Program-made: the position numbers and the translations under genes
In this document: in pieces, positions 16,430 to 24,939 of the stretch
Numbering within the stretch: position 1 is the first letter of the stretch
How the letters are laid out: each line of letters begins with the position of its first letter
DNA from: Kitasatospora indigofera
GTDB lineage: Bacteria; Actinomycetota; Actinomycetes; Streptomycetales; Streptomycetaceae
Reading direction: 5' to 3'
NCBI RefSeq assembly: GCF_014655955.1
Contig: NZ_BNBO01000031.1
Location: 39,256-103,255 of the forward strand
DNA length: 64,000 nt
The notes under the pieces: model-generated
What the model saw: only the letters and a program-made list of their open reading frames with translations
What the model was told of the DNA's origin: nothing
Databases searched by the model: none

Positions 16430-16795
16430 TCAGCCGCCGAGGCCGGGCAGGCCGGCGCCGCCGAGCGCGCCGGTGAGGCCGCCGACCGGGGTGCTGCTGA
16501 GGCCGGGGACGGCCGGCAGGCCGGCCCGGGAGGCGGGCGCGGCCTCGGCGGCCGGAGCGGCCTGGCCGGCGCTCGGCGCGAGGGTGCCGACGGTGCTGGC
16601 GACCCGGTCGCCGCCCGGCAGGCTGCTGACGGCGTTGGTCGCGGCGCCGGTCAGGGCGGGGTTGGTCAGCGCGCCGACGGGGGTGCCGAGCCCGCCGGTG
16701 GCGGCGGGGGCGGCGGACGCGGTGCCGGCGGCGGCCGCGGCCATCGCGACGCCGAGAGCGGCGACGCCGGCAACCTTGAGAGTGGCCTGCTTCAT
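16430..16795 (-). CDS. Small secreted Ala/Gly/Pro-rich protein
   Basis: 121 residues with a Sec signal peptide (MKQATLKVAGVAALGVAMAA, cleavage near ASA-AP at about 28). The mature part is low-complexity, with LGTPVGALTNPALTGAATNAV and repeated LPxVPGL/GGLTGALGG motifs, no cysteines and no enzyme motif. Similar small exported proteins are common in streptomycetes, often with uninformative names. The start has AAGGGGA upstream and a good vegetative-type promoter (16886-16915). Function unknown. Confidence 0.78.
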   Translation of the reverse strand: MKQATLKVAGVAALGVAMAAAAAGTASAAPAATGGLGTPVGALTNPALTGAATNAVSSLPGGDRVASTVGTLAPSAGQAAPAAEAAPASRAGLPAVPGLSSTPVGGLTGALGGAGLPGLGG

Positions 16796-16885
16796 GAGTT
16801 GGTCCCCTTGAGTCCTCGTCGGTGGCAGCCGTCCGGGCGCGTAGGACGGCACCCGCCGCCACACCGTGTCAGCAACGACTGGCAC

Positions 16886-16915
16886 ACCGTAGTGACTCCG
16901 TCGCATGCGGATCAA
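16886..16915 (-). promoter_or_regulatory. Promoter of the small secreted protein gene
   Basis: On the minus strand, -35 TTGATC (16915-16910), 18-bp spacer, -10 TACGGT (16891-16886), about 90 bp upstream of the start: a close match to the main (SigHrdB-type) consensus. Confidence 0.65.
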
Positions 16916-17004
16916 AGCCGCCTCACTCACACGGCCCAGTTGTCCGATGAGCGCCGATCCCGCTCGGGAGGGCGCCCACCGGACCGCGGCCACCGGCCGG
17001 GGGC

Positions 17005-18153
17005 TCAGCCACCCACGCTGAACAGCCACTCCGCCTTGAGTTCGGCGTAGCCCGGCTTGATCACGTCGTTGATCATCGCGAGCCGCTCGTCGAAGGGCAG
17101 GAACGCCGACTTCATCGCGTTGACCGTGAACCACTCCATGTCGCCCAGGGTGTACCCGAAGGCCTCCACCAGGTGCCCGAACTCCTGGCTCATGCTGGTG
17201 CCGCTCATCAGCCGGTTGTCGGTGTTGACGGTGACCCGGAACTTCAGCCGGCTGAGCAGCCCGATCGGGTGCTCGGCGTACGAGGTGGCGGCCGCGGTCT
17301 GCAGGTTGGAGGTCGGGCACATCTCCAGCGGGACGCGCTTGTCCCGGACGTACGCGGCGAGGCGGCCGAGCTCGACACCGCCGTCCTCGTTCACCGTGAT
17401 GTCGTCGATGATCCGCACGCCGTGGCCGAGCCGGTCGGCGCCGCAGCACTGCAGCGCCTCCCAGATGGACGGCAGGCCGAAGGCCTCCCCGGCGTGGATG
17501 GTGAAGTGGTTGTTCTCGCCCTTGAGGTAGTCGAAGGCGCCCTGGTGACGGGTCGGCGGGTGGCCGGCCTCGGCACCGGCGATGTCGAAGCCGACCACCC
17601 CGTGGTCACGGAAGCGGTTGGCCAGCTCGGCGATCTCCTGCGAGCGGGCGGCGTGCCGCATGGCGGTCAACAGGGTGCCGACCCGGATCCGGTGGCCGGC
17701 CACGCGGGCGTTGGCCTCGCCGAGTCGGAAGCCCTCGTTGACGGCCTCGACGACCTGGTCGAGGGTGAGGCCGGCCTCCAGGTGCTGCTCGGGGGCGTAC
17801 CGGACCTCGGCGTAGACGACGCCGTCGGCGGCCAGGTCCTCGGCGCAGTCGGCGGCGACCTTGACCAGCGCCTCGCGGGTCTGCATCACGGCGCAGGTGT
17901 GCGCGAAGGTCTCCAGGTAGCGCACGAGGGAGCCGGAGTCGGCGGCCTCGCGGAACCAGAGGCCGAGCTTGGCCGGGTCGGTGGTGGGGAGCCCTTCGTA
18001 GCCGCAGGCCGCCGCCAGTTCGACGATGGTCTCGGGCCGCAGCCCGCCGTCGAGGTGGTCGTGCAGCAGCACCTTGGGCGCGCGGGCGATCTGGTCGGGA
18101 GTGGGGATGCGGGGGCCGGTGGTGCCCGCGGTCACGGGGATCTGCTTCTCCAT
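17005..18153 (-). CDS. add: Adenosine deaminase
   Basis: Zinc hydrolase turning (deoxy)adenosine into (deoxy)inosine, 382 residues. Metal and catalytic motifs are LLHDHLDGG, the HAGE glutamate in TIHAGEAFG, LGHGVRI and the aspartates of NTDNRLMSG. The ATG lies six bases after a -10 box TACACT, with no Shine-Dalgarno, so the transcript appears leaderless; the regulon operator lies immediately upstream. It supplies the purine branch of the nucleoside-salvage set with deoC, cdd and deoA. Confidence 0.94.
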   Translation of the reverse strand: MEKQIPVTAGTTGPRIPTPDQIARAPKVLLHDHLDGGLRPETIVELAAACGYEGLPTTDPAKLGLWFREAADSGSLVRYLETFAHTCAVMQTREALVKVAADCAEDLAADGVVYAEVRYAPEQHLEAGLTLDQVVEAVNEGFRLGEANARVAGHRIRVGTLLTAMRHAARSQEIAELANRFRDHGVVGFDIAGAEAGHPPTRHQGAFDYLKGENNHFTIHAGEAFGLPSIWEALQCCGADRLGHGVRIIDDITVNEDGGVELGRLAAYVRDKRVPLEMCPTSNLQTAAATSYAEHPIGLLSRLKFRVTVNTDNRLMSGTSMSQEFGHLVEAFGYTLGDMEWFTVNAMKSAFLPFDERLAMINDVIKPGYAELKAEWLFSVGG

Positions 18154-18159
18154 TGCGGG

Positions 18160-18181
18160 AGTGTAGCCCCTACGCGCGTAG
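18160..18181 (-). promoter_or_regulatory. add promoter with nucleoside-regulon operator
   Basis: Minus-strand order: CTACGCGCGTAG (18181-18170, perfect palindrome), GGGC, -10 TACACT (18165-18160), six bases, ATG 18153. The layout copies the deoC promoter: operator against the -10 box and leaderless spacing. Confidence 0.75.
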
Positions 18182-18293
18182 ATTCCCTAGCACGAATCAC
18201 GCCCGGCGAAGAACCGGCGCCCGGATTCCACCGAAGGGCCCCGTCCCGGCACCTCCCGCGGGGCGCCCGGCCACCGGGGCCGGGCGGAACCGC

Positions 18294-19331
18294 TCAGCCG
18301 TGGTCCAGCAGCCGCCCGCGCCGCGACAGCACGAAGTCCCGGAAGGTGGCCACCGGGGGCGTCAGCGGCCGGCCGGCCGCCCAGGCCAGCCCGATCGCCC
18401 GCCGGGTCCGCGGCGCCGTCACCTCCAGTTCGACCACCCCCGGCCGGGCCACCAGGGCCGGCGGCAGCAGCGCCACCCCCAGCCCGGCCGCCACCAGACC
18501 GCGCAGCGTCTCGGCGTCCTCCCCCTCGAAGGCGATCCTCGGGACGAACCCGGCCTCCGCGCAGAACCCGTCCGTGATCGCCCGCAACCCGTACCCGCGC
18601 TCCACCGCCACGAAGGGCTCCCGGGCCACCTCCGCCAACCGGATCCGCCGGCGCCCCGCCAGCCGGTGCCCGTCCGGCACGACCAGCGCCAGCCGCTGCT
18701 CGTCCAGCGGGCGGGCCGTCAGGTCCGGGGCGTCCGGCAGCGGGGAGACCAGGCAGAGGTCCAGCTCGCCGGCGCGGAGCCGCTCCAGCATCGCCGCCGT
18801 GTAGTCCTGCACCAGCTGGAACCGGATCTGCGGCTGCACCGCCCGGAACCCGCGGAGCAGGGCCGGCACCGCGTCCGTCCCCATGGTGTGCAGGAACCCG
18901 AACGCCACCCGGCCGCTCGCCGGGTCCGCCTCCGCCCTGGCCGCCTCCGCCCCGCGCTCCAGCTCGGCGAGGGCCCGCTCGACCGAGCCCAGCAGGAGCC
19001 GGCCCGCCCTGGTCAGCCGGACGGTCCGGCCCTGACGGGCCAGCAGGTCCACCCCCAGCTCCTCCTCCAGCCGGGCCACCGCCCGGGACAGCGTGGGCTG
19101 CGGCATCCCCAGCAGCTGCGCCGCCCGGGTCACGTGCTCCAGCCGGGCGACCGCCGCGAACTGCGCGAGCCGGGGCGCCAGCTGAGCCACCGCCGTCTCC
19201 GGCCCCAGCTCGGCGAGCCGGATCGGCAGCTCCACCGGCGGCTCACCGGGCGTCGCACCCCACGGTCCACCGGGCGGCCCGCCCGCCCGTTCCCCCGCCC
19301 GCTCCGCAGGCTGCCCGGTGCCGTCCGTCAC
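18294..19331 (-). CDS. LysR family transcriptional regulator
   Basis: 345 residues. The winged HTH spans about residues 52-110 (LAQFAAVARLEHVTRAAQLLGMPQ then PTLSRAVARLEEELGVDLLAR), followed by a periplasmic-binding-protein-like effector domain. An N-terminal lead of about 45 Gly/Pro-rich residues is unusual for LysR proteins (about 300 aa); GTG 19331 has GGGGAC upstream and is kept, with GTG 19235 as an alternative. Divergent from the MFS gene with a LysR-type box between them, it probably activates that transporter. Confidence 0.88.
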   Translation of the reverse strand: MTDGTGQPAERAGERAGGPPGGPWGATPGEPPVELPIRLAELGPETAVAQLAPRLAQFAAVARLEHVTRAAQLLGMPQPTLSRAVARLEEELGVDLLARQGRTVRLTRAGRLLLGSVERALAELERGAEAARAEADPASGRVAFGFLHTMGTDAVPALLRGFRAVQPQIRFQLVQDYTAAMLERLRAGELDLCLVSPLPDAPDLTARPLDEQRLALVVPDGHRLAGRRRIRLAEVAREPFVAVERGYGLRAITDGFCAEAGFVPRIAFEGEDAETLRGLVAAGLGVALLPPALVARPGVVELEVTAPRTRRAIGLAWAAGRPLTPPVATFRDFVLSRRGRLLDHG

Positions 19332-19404
19332 GCCGTCCCCGCTCCCCGGCGGCGGCCATCGGCCCCGCCACCTCGACTCATGCCCGTACGCATCGATTTC
19401 GAGT

Positions 19405-19445
19405 CAATCATGCATTGGACGCATCAGTCGGCCCGGTCCTACGGT
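19405..19445 (+). promoter_or_regulatory. MFS gene promoter with candidate LysR box
   Basis: CAAT-N5-ATTG (19405-19417) is a small inverted repeat of LysR type. A -10 box TACGGT (19440-19445) ends six bases before ATG 19452, suggesting a leaderless mRNA. Confidence 0.5.
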
Positions 19446-19451
19446 CGTCCC

Positions 19452-20789
19452 ATGCCACCCGCCAGTACCGGGGCAGCCGCGGCCACCACGCCGACGGGTG
19501 CCCTCACCCAGTCGTCCCCCGCCACCGAAGCCCCCGCCGGCCGGCCCCCCGGCGGCACGGTCGGTACCGACCGCCGCCACCGCCCCGGCGACCGCGCCTT
19601 CCGCCGCGCCAACCTGGCCCTGTTCGCCGCCGGCGTCGCGACCTTCGTCCTGCTGTACTCCACCCAGGGCCTGCTGCCGATCCTCTCGGCCGACCTGGAC
19701 CTCACCCCGGGCCGGGCCAGCTGGACGGCGTCGGCCGCCACCCTCGGACTGGCCCTGGCCCTGCTGCCGGCCAGCGCGCTCTCCGACCGGTACGGGCGCA
19801 CCGCCGTGATGACGGCCTCCATGCTGGCGGCCTCCGCGCTCGCCCTGGCCCTGCCGTTCGCCCCCGACCTGAGCACCCTGGTGGTGCTGCGCGTCCTTCA
19901 GGGCGCCGCCCTGGCCGGGCTCCCCGCCACCGCGATGGCCTACCTCGCCGAGGAGATCCACCCGAGCGCGCTGGCCTCCGCGATGGGCCTGTACGTCGCG
20001 GGCAACAGCATCGGCGGCATGGGCGGCCGGCTGGTCTCCGGCTGGGCCGGCGCCGCCTGGGGCTGGCGCTGGGGCCTGGCCGCCTCCGCCGCGCTGGCCC
20101 TGCTCGCCGCACTGGCCTTCCGGCTGCTGATCCCGGCCGCCCGGCACTTCCGCCCGGCCCCGGTCGACGCCCGCGCACTGGCCCGCACCGTCGGGGCCCA
20201 CCTGCGCAACCCGCTGCTGGTCCGGCTGTACGCGCTCGGCATGCTCTTCATGGCGGTCTTCGGCGCCGTCTACAACACCGTCGGGTACCGGCTGACCGCC
20301 GAGCCGTTCGGCCTGCCGCAGTCGCTGGCCGCCTCGATCTTCGTGGTCTACCTGGTCGGCACCGCCACCTCGGCCGCCGCCGGCCGGCTCTCCGGCCGGC
20401 TGGGCCGCCGCGGCGCGCTGTACGTGGCGATCGGTGTCACGGCGGTGGGCCTGCTGCTCTCGCTGAGCGAGTCGCTGGTGGGCGCGCTGCTCGGCCTGGT
20501 GCTGATCACCGGCGGCTTCTTCGCCGGCCACGCCACCGCCTCCAGCTCGGTGGGCCGCACCGCCACCCACGGCCGCGCCCAGGCCTCGGCGCTCTACCTG
20601 ATCGCCTACTACCTGGGGAACAGCCTCGGCGGGACGGTGGGCGCCGACGCCTACCACTCGGTCGGCTGGGACGGCGCCGCCGCCGTCGGCCTCGCCGCGA
20701 TGACCCTCGCCGCCGGCGTCACGCTGTACGCGACCCGGCAGGCGGTCCAGGCCCGGCGGTCCATGGCCGTCGACACACTCCGGGCATGA
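19452..20789 (+). CDS. MFS transporter, YnfM/CynX-like
   Basis: 445-residue permease of the major facilitator superfamily with 12 predicted membrane helices after a 55-residue polar N-terminus. The loop 2-3 signature is SDRYGRTAV, helix 4 has VLRVLQGAALAGLPATAMAYLAEE, and the second half repeats the fold (GRLSGRLGRRGALYV). It is closest in style to YnfM/inner-membrane effluxers. Divergent LysR neighbour suggests inducible expression; substrate unknown. Its stop overlaps the start of the Uma2 pseudogene by 4 bp. Confidence 0.88.
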   Translation: MPPASTGAAAATTPTGALTQSSPATEAPAGRPPGGTVGTDRRHRPGDRAFRRANLALFAAGVATFVLLYSTQGLLPILSADLDLTPGRASWTASAATLGLALALLPASALSDRYGRTAVMTASMLAASALALALPFAPDLSTLVVLRVLQGAALAGLPATAMAYLAEEIHPSALASAMGLYVAGNSIGGMGGRLVSGWAGAAWGWRWGLAASAALALLAALAFRLLIPAARHFRPAPVDARALARTVGAHLRNPLLVRLYALGMLFMAVFGAVYNTVGYRLTAEPFGLPQSLAASIFVVYLVGTATSAAAGRLSGRLGRRGALYVAIGVTAVGLLLSLSESLVGALLGLVLITGGFFAGHATASSSVGRTATHGRAQASALYLIAYYLGNSLGGTVGADAYHSVGWDGAAAVGLAAMTLAAGVTLYATRQAVQARRSMAVDTLRA

Positions 20790-21338
20790 GCACCGATCCT
20801 GCTGTGTTCGCCCGGTTGCGCGGGATCGCCGACCAGCTGCCGCAGGTGCCGGGGATCGGGAAGGTCGAGATCGCCGAGGGCGGGATCGTCCTGACGCCGT
20901 CACCGGTCGACCGCCATGAATTGCCGTACCGCGGATCGCCCGGCAGCCCGATGCCCAGCTTCCGCACACTCACCCCGGCCACATCGCCCGCGGCGGCGCG
21001 GACCTGGAGGACGCCGGGCCGGGCCGGCTGAGGAACCCCGATCCGACGGTCTTCCCCGAGGCCACTCCGGACGACGAGGCCCCGGCCCCGCTCCCCCACG
21101 AGGTCCTGCCGGTCGTGGAGATCGCCTCCGAGTCCAACCCGGAGAACGACCACCGCAACAAGGTCCACGACTACGCCACGATGGGCATCCCGCTCCACCC
21201 GTTGACCGACCCCCGCAAGGGCAAGGCATCGTGCACGACGAACCCGGGTACACCTCCCGCACGGAGTTCGCCTTCGGCGACACCGTCACCGTCGGGCCCT
21301 GGACCCTGGACACCGGCGTCCTGCGCACCTACGCCTGA
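20786..21338 (+). pseudogene. Frameshifted Uma2 family (DUF820) PDDEXK nuclease
   Basis: Three frames are needed to read one Uma2-like protein. Frame 1 (from ATG 20786): MSTDPAVFARLRGIADQLP and VEIAEGGIVLTPSPVDRHE. Near 20925 the match shifts: RIARQPDAQLPHTHPGHIA, then GRLRNPDPTVFPEA, VLPVVEIASESNPENDHR and NKVHDYATMGIPL, the last carrying the VEI-S-S-N-x-x-N-D...K catalytic core. Near 21220 it shifts again to GIVHDEPGYTSRTEFAFGD and ends YA. Total length fits an intact 184-residue ancestor, so two small indels inactivated it. Translationally coupled to the MFS gene. Confidence 0.8.
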
Positions 21339-21373
21339 CCGGACGGAACGGACCACCGAAAGGACTCACCACC

Positions 21374-21433
21374 GTGCGTCTGCGAGCCTACGGCCCCCAC
21401 GGCTTCCGTTAGTGACGCCAGGACCCTCCTGGC
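21374..21433 (+). promoter_or_regulatory. Possible leader peptide and hairpin before the 125-aa hypothetical gene
   Basis: GTG 21374 opens a 12-codon frame, MRLRAYGPHGFR, ending TAG at 21410-21412, with AAAGGA upstream. It is followed at once by a hairpin GCCAGGA-CCC-TCCTGGC (21417-21433) and then the next gene. This looks like a translated leader, but could be chance in a degraded region. Confidence 0.35.
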
Positions 21434-21448
21434 GGGCTACGGAGCGCC

Positions 21449-21826
21449 ATGTCCCGCACGATCAGTCACATCCGTCACCGGCCCGTCGACACCGGCTCGC
21501 CCCGGCGCGAGCACCGCGGGGGCGAGCGGCCATGGCGCCGGTCCGTCCTGCGCACCCTGCGGTACAGCGCCGCACGCCTCGACCGGGCCCGGGCCGAGGG
21601 CCGGCGGCCGACCCCCGAGCGGATCCGGCTGAGCCTGGAGATCCACTGCTACGGCAACGCGTTCCGCGACAGCGCCTGGACGGGACGCTTCAGCAACCTC
21701 GCCGAGCGCGGCGCCCGGCAGGCGACCCGGCTCCGGCTGCGGGAGATCCTGCTCCTGGCCGCCTTCGAGGACGCCGAGGTCGAGCCCACCCGCCACCGGC
21801 ACGGCGTCCTGTGGGACTCCTGGTGA
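21449..21826 (+). CDS. Conserved-looking hypothetical protein, 125 aa
   Basis: Basic soluble protein (RHRPVDTGSPRREHRGG, LRTLRYSAARLDRARAEGRR) with a C-terminal region rich in helix formers (LREILLLAAFEDAEVEP). No membrane segment or known motif. ATG 21449 has GGAG eight bases upstream. It faces deoA across a bidirectional terminator. Codon use is normal for the window, supporting a real gene. Function unknown. Confidence 0.65.
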   Translation: MSRTISHIRHRPVDTGSPRREHRGGERPWRRSVLRTLRYSAARLDRARAEGRRPTPERIRLSLEIHCYGNAFRDSAWTGRFSNLAERGARQATRLRLREILLLAAFEDAEVEPTRHRHGVLWDSW

Positions 21827-21831
21827 TGCGC

Positions 21832-21864
21832 GCGGGCCCCGCCGGTCGCGCCGGCGGGGCCCGC
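21832..21864. terminator. Bidirectional terminator between hypothetical gene and deoA
   Basis: A perfect 14-bp stem, GCGGGCCCCGCCGG / CCGGCGGGGCCCGC, loop TCGCG, starting 6 bp after the plus-strand stop and ending 20 bp before the deoA stop. Confidence 0.8.
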
Positions 21865-21883
21865 TCCGCTGTGCGGGACGCGG

Positions 21884-23161
21884 TTACGCGATCCGGTCCA
21901 GCACGATCGGCTTCGCCGTGAACGGCGTGTCCGCCGGGTCGACCACGATGCCGCCGGCGAGCGCCTCGATGGCGTACTCGTAGCGCTCGGGGGTGTCGGT
22001 GTGCAGGGTCAGCAGCGGCTGGCCGGCCACGATCGGGTCGCCGGGCTTCGCGTGCATCTCGACACCGGCACCGGCCTGCACCGGGTCCTCCTTGCGGGCG
22101 CGGCCGGCGCCGAGGCGCCAGGCGCAGACGCCGACGGCGTAGGCGTCGAGGGTGGTGAGGACGCCGGAGGAGGAGGCGGTGATGACGTGCTGCTCGCGGG
22201 CGACCGGCAGCGGGGCGTCGACGTCGCCGCCCTGGGCGCTGATCATGCGGCGCCAGTGGTCCATCGCGGAGCCGTCGCGGAGCGCGTCCGCCGGGTCCTT
22301 GCCGTGCACGCCCGCGGCGGCGAGCATCTCGCGGGCCAGCGCCAGGGTCAGCTCGACCACGTCGGCCGGGCCGCCGCCGGCCAGCACCTCGACCGACTCG
22401 CGGACCTCCAGCGCGTTGCCGGCGGTCAGGCCGAGCGGGGTGGACATGTCGGTGAGCAGGGCGACGGTGTTGACGCCGGCCGCCTTGCCGAGGCCGACCA
22501 TGGTGCGGGCCAGCTCCTGGGCGTCGGCGAGGTTCTTCATGAAGGCCCCGGAGCCGACCTTGACGTCCAGGACCAGCGCGCCGGTGCCCTCGGCGATCTT
22601 CTTGGACATGATCGAGCTGGCGATCAGCGGGATCGCCTCGACCGTGCCGGTGACGTCGCGCAGCGCGTACAGCTTCTTGTCGGCGGGGGCCAGGCCGTCG
22701 CCGGCCGCGCAGATGACGGCGCCGGCGTCGCGCAGCACGGTCATCATCTCGTCGTTGGAGAGCAGGGCCCGCCAGCCGGGGATGGACTCCAGCTTGTCGA
22801 GGGTGCCGCCGGTGTGGCCGAGGCCGCGGCCGGAGAGCTGCGGGACGGCGGCGCCGCAGGCGGCGACCAGCGGGGCGAGCGGCAGGGTGATCTTGTCGCC
22901 GACGCCGCCGGTGGAGTGCTTGTCGGAGGTCGGCAGCGGCAGGGCGGAGAAGTCCATCCGGACGCCGGAGCGGATCATCGCGTCGGTCCAGCGGCTGATC
23001 TCGCGCAGGTTCATGCCGTTCAGCAGGATCGCCATCGCCAGCGCGGACATCTGCTCGTCGGCGACCTCGCCGCGGGTGTAGGCGTCGATCACCCAGTCGA
23101 TCTGGGCATCGGTCAGCTCGCCGCTGTCGCGCTTGGTCCTGATGACGGAGGGGGCGTCCAT
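21884..23161 (-). CDS. deoA: Thymidine (pyrimidine-nucleoside) phosphorylase
   Basis: Phosphorolysis of thymidine or deoxyuridine to base and deoxyribose-1-phosphate. 425 residues with the family signature SGRGLGHTGGTLDKLE and phosphate/substrate motif SDKHSTGGVGDK. ATG 23161 has GGAG eight bases upstream. It lies 117 bp downstream of cdd on the same strand with its own operator and a hairpin leader, so it is both read through from cdd and separately controlled. Product feeds DeoC after phosphopentomutase, which is not in this window. Confidence 0.94.
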   Translation of the reverse strand: MDAPSVIRTKRDSGELTDAQIDWVIDAYTRGEVADEQMSALAMAILLNGMNLREISRWTDAMIRSGVRMDFSALPLPTSDKHSTGGVGDKITLPLAPLVAACGAAVPQLSGRGLGHTGGTLDKLESIPGWRALLSNDEMMTVLRDAGAVICAAGDGLAPADKKLYALRDVTGTVEAIPLIASSIMSKKIAEGTGALVLDVKVGSGAFMKNLADAQELARTMVGLGKAAGVNTVALLTDMSTPLGLTAGNALEVRESVEVLAGGGPADVVELTLALAREMLAAAGVHGKDPADALRDGSAMDHWRRMISAQGGDVDAPLPVAREQHVITASSSGVLTTLDAYAVGVCAWRLGAGRARKEDPVQAGAGVEMHAKPGDPIVAGQPLLTLHTDTPERYEYAIEALAGGIVVDPADTPFTAKPIVLDRIA

Positions 23162-23192
23162 GGGGTTCTCCAGGAGGGTCGGAAAAAGCGAA

Positions 23193-23236
23193 GAGTGCCG
23201 CGAGCCGACTGGTTCACACAGCCTCTCGCGACACTC
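23193..23236 (-). promoter_or_regulatory. Attenuator-like hairpin in the deoA leader
   Basis: In the deoA transcript, GAGTGTCGCGAG (23236-23225) pairs with CTCGCGGCACTC (23204-23193) with one mismatch and a 20-nt loop, followed by CTTCGCTTTTT before the ribosome binding site. A stem plus T-run before the gene is an unusual intrinsic-terminator shape for a streptomycete and suggests attenuation. Confidence 0.5.
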
Positions 23237-23247
23237 TACGCGCGTAA
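23236..23247 (-). promoter_or_regulatory. Nucleoside-regulon operator upstream of deoA
   Basis: Plus strand CTACGCGCGTAA, one base from the perfect palindrome of the deoC and add promoters. On the minus strand the sequence TAGAGT overlapping its end can serve as a -10 box, placing the operator over the promoter about 75 bp before the start codon. Confidence 0.68.
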
Positions 23248-23278
23248 CAAACGGAACGGCCAGAGCCGCTCCCAAGAC

Positions 23279-23674
23279 CTACAGCCGCTCGGGCCCGAAC
23301 GCGTCGGGGAGCACCTCGCTCATCGGCCGCCGGCCCGAGGGCAGGTCGACCAGCAGCTCGGGCCCGCCGTGCTCGTACAGCAGCTGGCGGCAGCGCCCGC
23401 ACGGCATCAGCAGCTCGCCGGCGCCGTCCACGCAGGTGAACGCCACCAGCCGGCCGCCGCCGGAGGCCTGCAACGCGGAGACCAGACCGCACTCGGCGCA
23501 GAGGCCGAGCCCGTACGAGGCGTTCTCCACGTTGCAGCCGCTGACGGTCCGTCCGTCGTCCACCAGGGCCGCCGCACCGACCGGGAACTTGCTGTACGGG
23601 GCGTACGCGTGGCCCATCGCCTCGCGGGCCGCCGCGCGCAGCGCCTCCCAGTCGACCGTCGGAGCGGGCGTCAC
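23279..23674 (-). CDS. cdd: Cytidine deaminase
   Basis: 131-residue zinc enzyme turning (deoxy)cytidine into (deoxy)uridine. Zinc and catalytic motifs are GCNVENASYG, the CAE motif in GLCAECGL, and PCGRCRQLL. GTG 23674 overlaps the stop of the upstream permease by 4 bp, so cdd is the last gene of the nucleoside transporter operon: an imported substrate is deaminated at once. Short length fits the tetrameric class. Confidence 0.94.
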   Translation of the reverse strand: MTPAPTVDWEALRAAAREAMGHAYAPYSKFPVGAAALVDDGRTVSGCNVENASYGLGLCAECGLVSALQASGGGRLVAFTCVDGAGELLMPCGRCRQLLYEHGGPELLVDLPSGRRPMSEVLPDAFGPERL

Positions 23675-24939
23675 TTGCCCTGCCCCTTGCGGTAGATCTG
23701 GCCGTCGGCCTTCGGCGGCCGCAGCCGCTGCGAGGCCAGCGCGAGCACCACGAGGGTGATCACGTACGGCGTGGCGACGATCAGCGGACGCTGCACCTGG
23801 TCGGTCAGCGCGTACCAGGCGCCGAGGCCGCCGGCCACCACGAAGCTGATCACGGCGGGGACGTACTTGCGGCGGTAGAGCTGCCAGAGCGCGAACAGGC
23901 CCATGGCGAGCGAGACCACCAGGATCAGCACGTGCACCGACTCCGGGTCGCGCAGCTGGAGGCTGTCGGTGAAGCCGAACAGACCGGCGCCGATGGCGAG
24001 GCCGCCCGGCATCCAGTTGCCGAAGATCATCGCGGCGAGGCCGATGAAGCCTCGGCCGAGCGTCTGGCCGTCCTTGTAGAAGTGCGCCGCGACCAGCGAG
24101 AGGTAGGCGCCGCCGAGGCCCGCGAAGGCGCCCGAGGCGATCACCGCGATGTACTTGTACTTGTAGACGTTGACGCCCAGCGACTCGGACGCCGTCGGGT
24201 TCTCGCCGCAGGACCGCAGCCGCAGGCCGAACACCGTCCGCCAGAGGACGAAGTAGCTGGCCACGATCAGCGCCGCCGCCAGGACCACGACCACCGAGAG
24301 GTTGGTGACCAGGCCGCCGAGCACGCCGGCCACGTCGGAGACCACGAACCAGTGGTGGTTCTCGATGTCCTTCAGCGCGGTGGACAGCCCCGGCACCGTG
24401 ATGCTCGGCAGCGAGTCGGCGGGCGGCGACTGGTTGGCGCCGGCGCCGAACGGGATGTAGTCCTTGTAGTAGATCTTGTTGAGGTACGCGCAGATCCCGG
24501 GGATCAGCAGGTTGACGCCGACACCGGACACGATGTGGTCCACGCCGAAGGTCACCGTGACCACGGCGTGCAGCAGGCCGCCGAGCGCGCCGCCGAGCAT
24601 GCCCGCCACCAGGCCGAACCAGGGGCTGACCAGGTAGCCGCCCCAGGCTCCGCAGAAGGTGCCGGCGATCATCATGCCTTCGAGGCCGATGTTGACCACG
24701 CCGGCCCGCTCGGACCAGAGACCGCCCAGACCGGCCATGCCGATCGGCACGGCGGCGCCGAGCGCCGCCGCGATCTGCCCGGAGGAGGTCAGGCTGTGGT
24801 TGCCCGTCGCCATCCCCACCGCGGAGAACAGGATCGTGGCGCCCGCGATCAGCAGCAGCACCACCGGCAGGGAGAGCTTGCGCTTCTTGGCGGGCGCGCT
24901 GCCCGGCGTCTTCGCGCGAGCGGTGGTTGCGGTGCTCAT
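23671..24939 (-). CDS. Nucleoside ABC transporter, permease 2
   Basis: 422-residue membrane protein of the branched-chain permease (BPD_transp_2) type, about 10 helices. Signature segments: GLWSERAGVVNIGLEGMMI, GVDHIVSGVGVNLL and LRLRSCGENPTASESLGVNV, the last being the coupling helix that touches the ATPase. Pairs with the permease upstream (ATGA overlap) to form the channel of a BMP-type nucleoside importer similar to NupQ/RnsD-type systems. Two extra hydrophobic segments at the C-terminus lengthen it. Confidence 0.88.
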   Translation of the reverse strand: MSTATTARAKTPGSAPAKKRKLSLPVVLLLIAGATILFSAVGMATGNHSLTSSGQIAAALGAAVPIGMAGLGGLWSERAGVVNIGLEGMMIAGTFCGAWGGYLVSPWFGLVAGMLGGALGGLLHAVVTVTFGVDHIVSGVGVNLLIPGICAYLNKIYYKDYIPFGAGANQSPPADSLPSITVPGLSTALKDIENHHWFVVSDVAGVLGGLVTNLSVVVVLAAALIVASYFVLWRTVFGLRLRSCGENPTASESLGVNVYKYKYIAVIASGAFAGLGGAYLSLVAAHFYKDGQTLGRGFIGLAAMIFGNWMPGGLAIGAGLFGFTDSLQLRDPESVHVLILVVSLAMGLFALWQLYRRKYVPAVISFVVAGGLGAWYALTDQVQRPLIVATPYVITLVVLALASQRLRPPKADGQIYRKGQGK

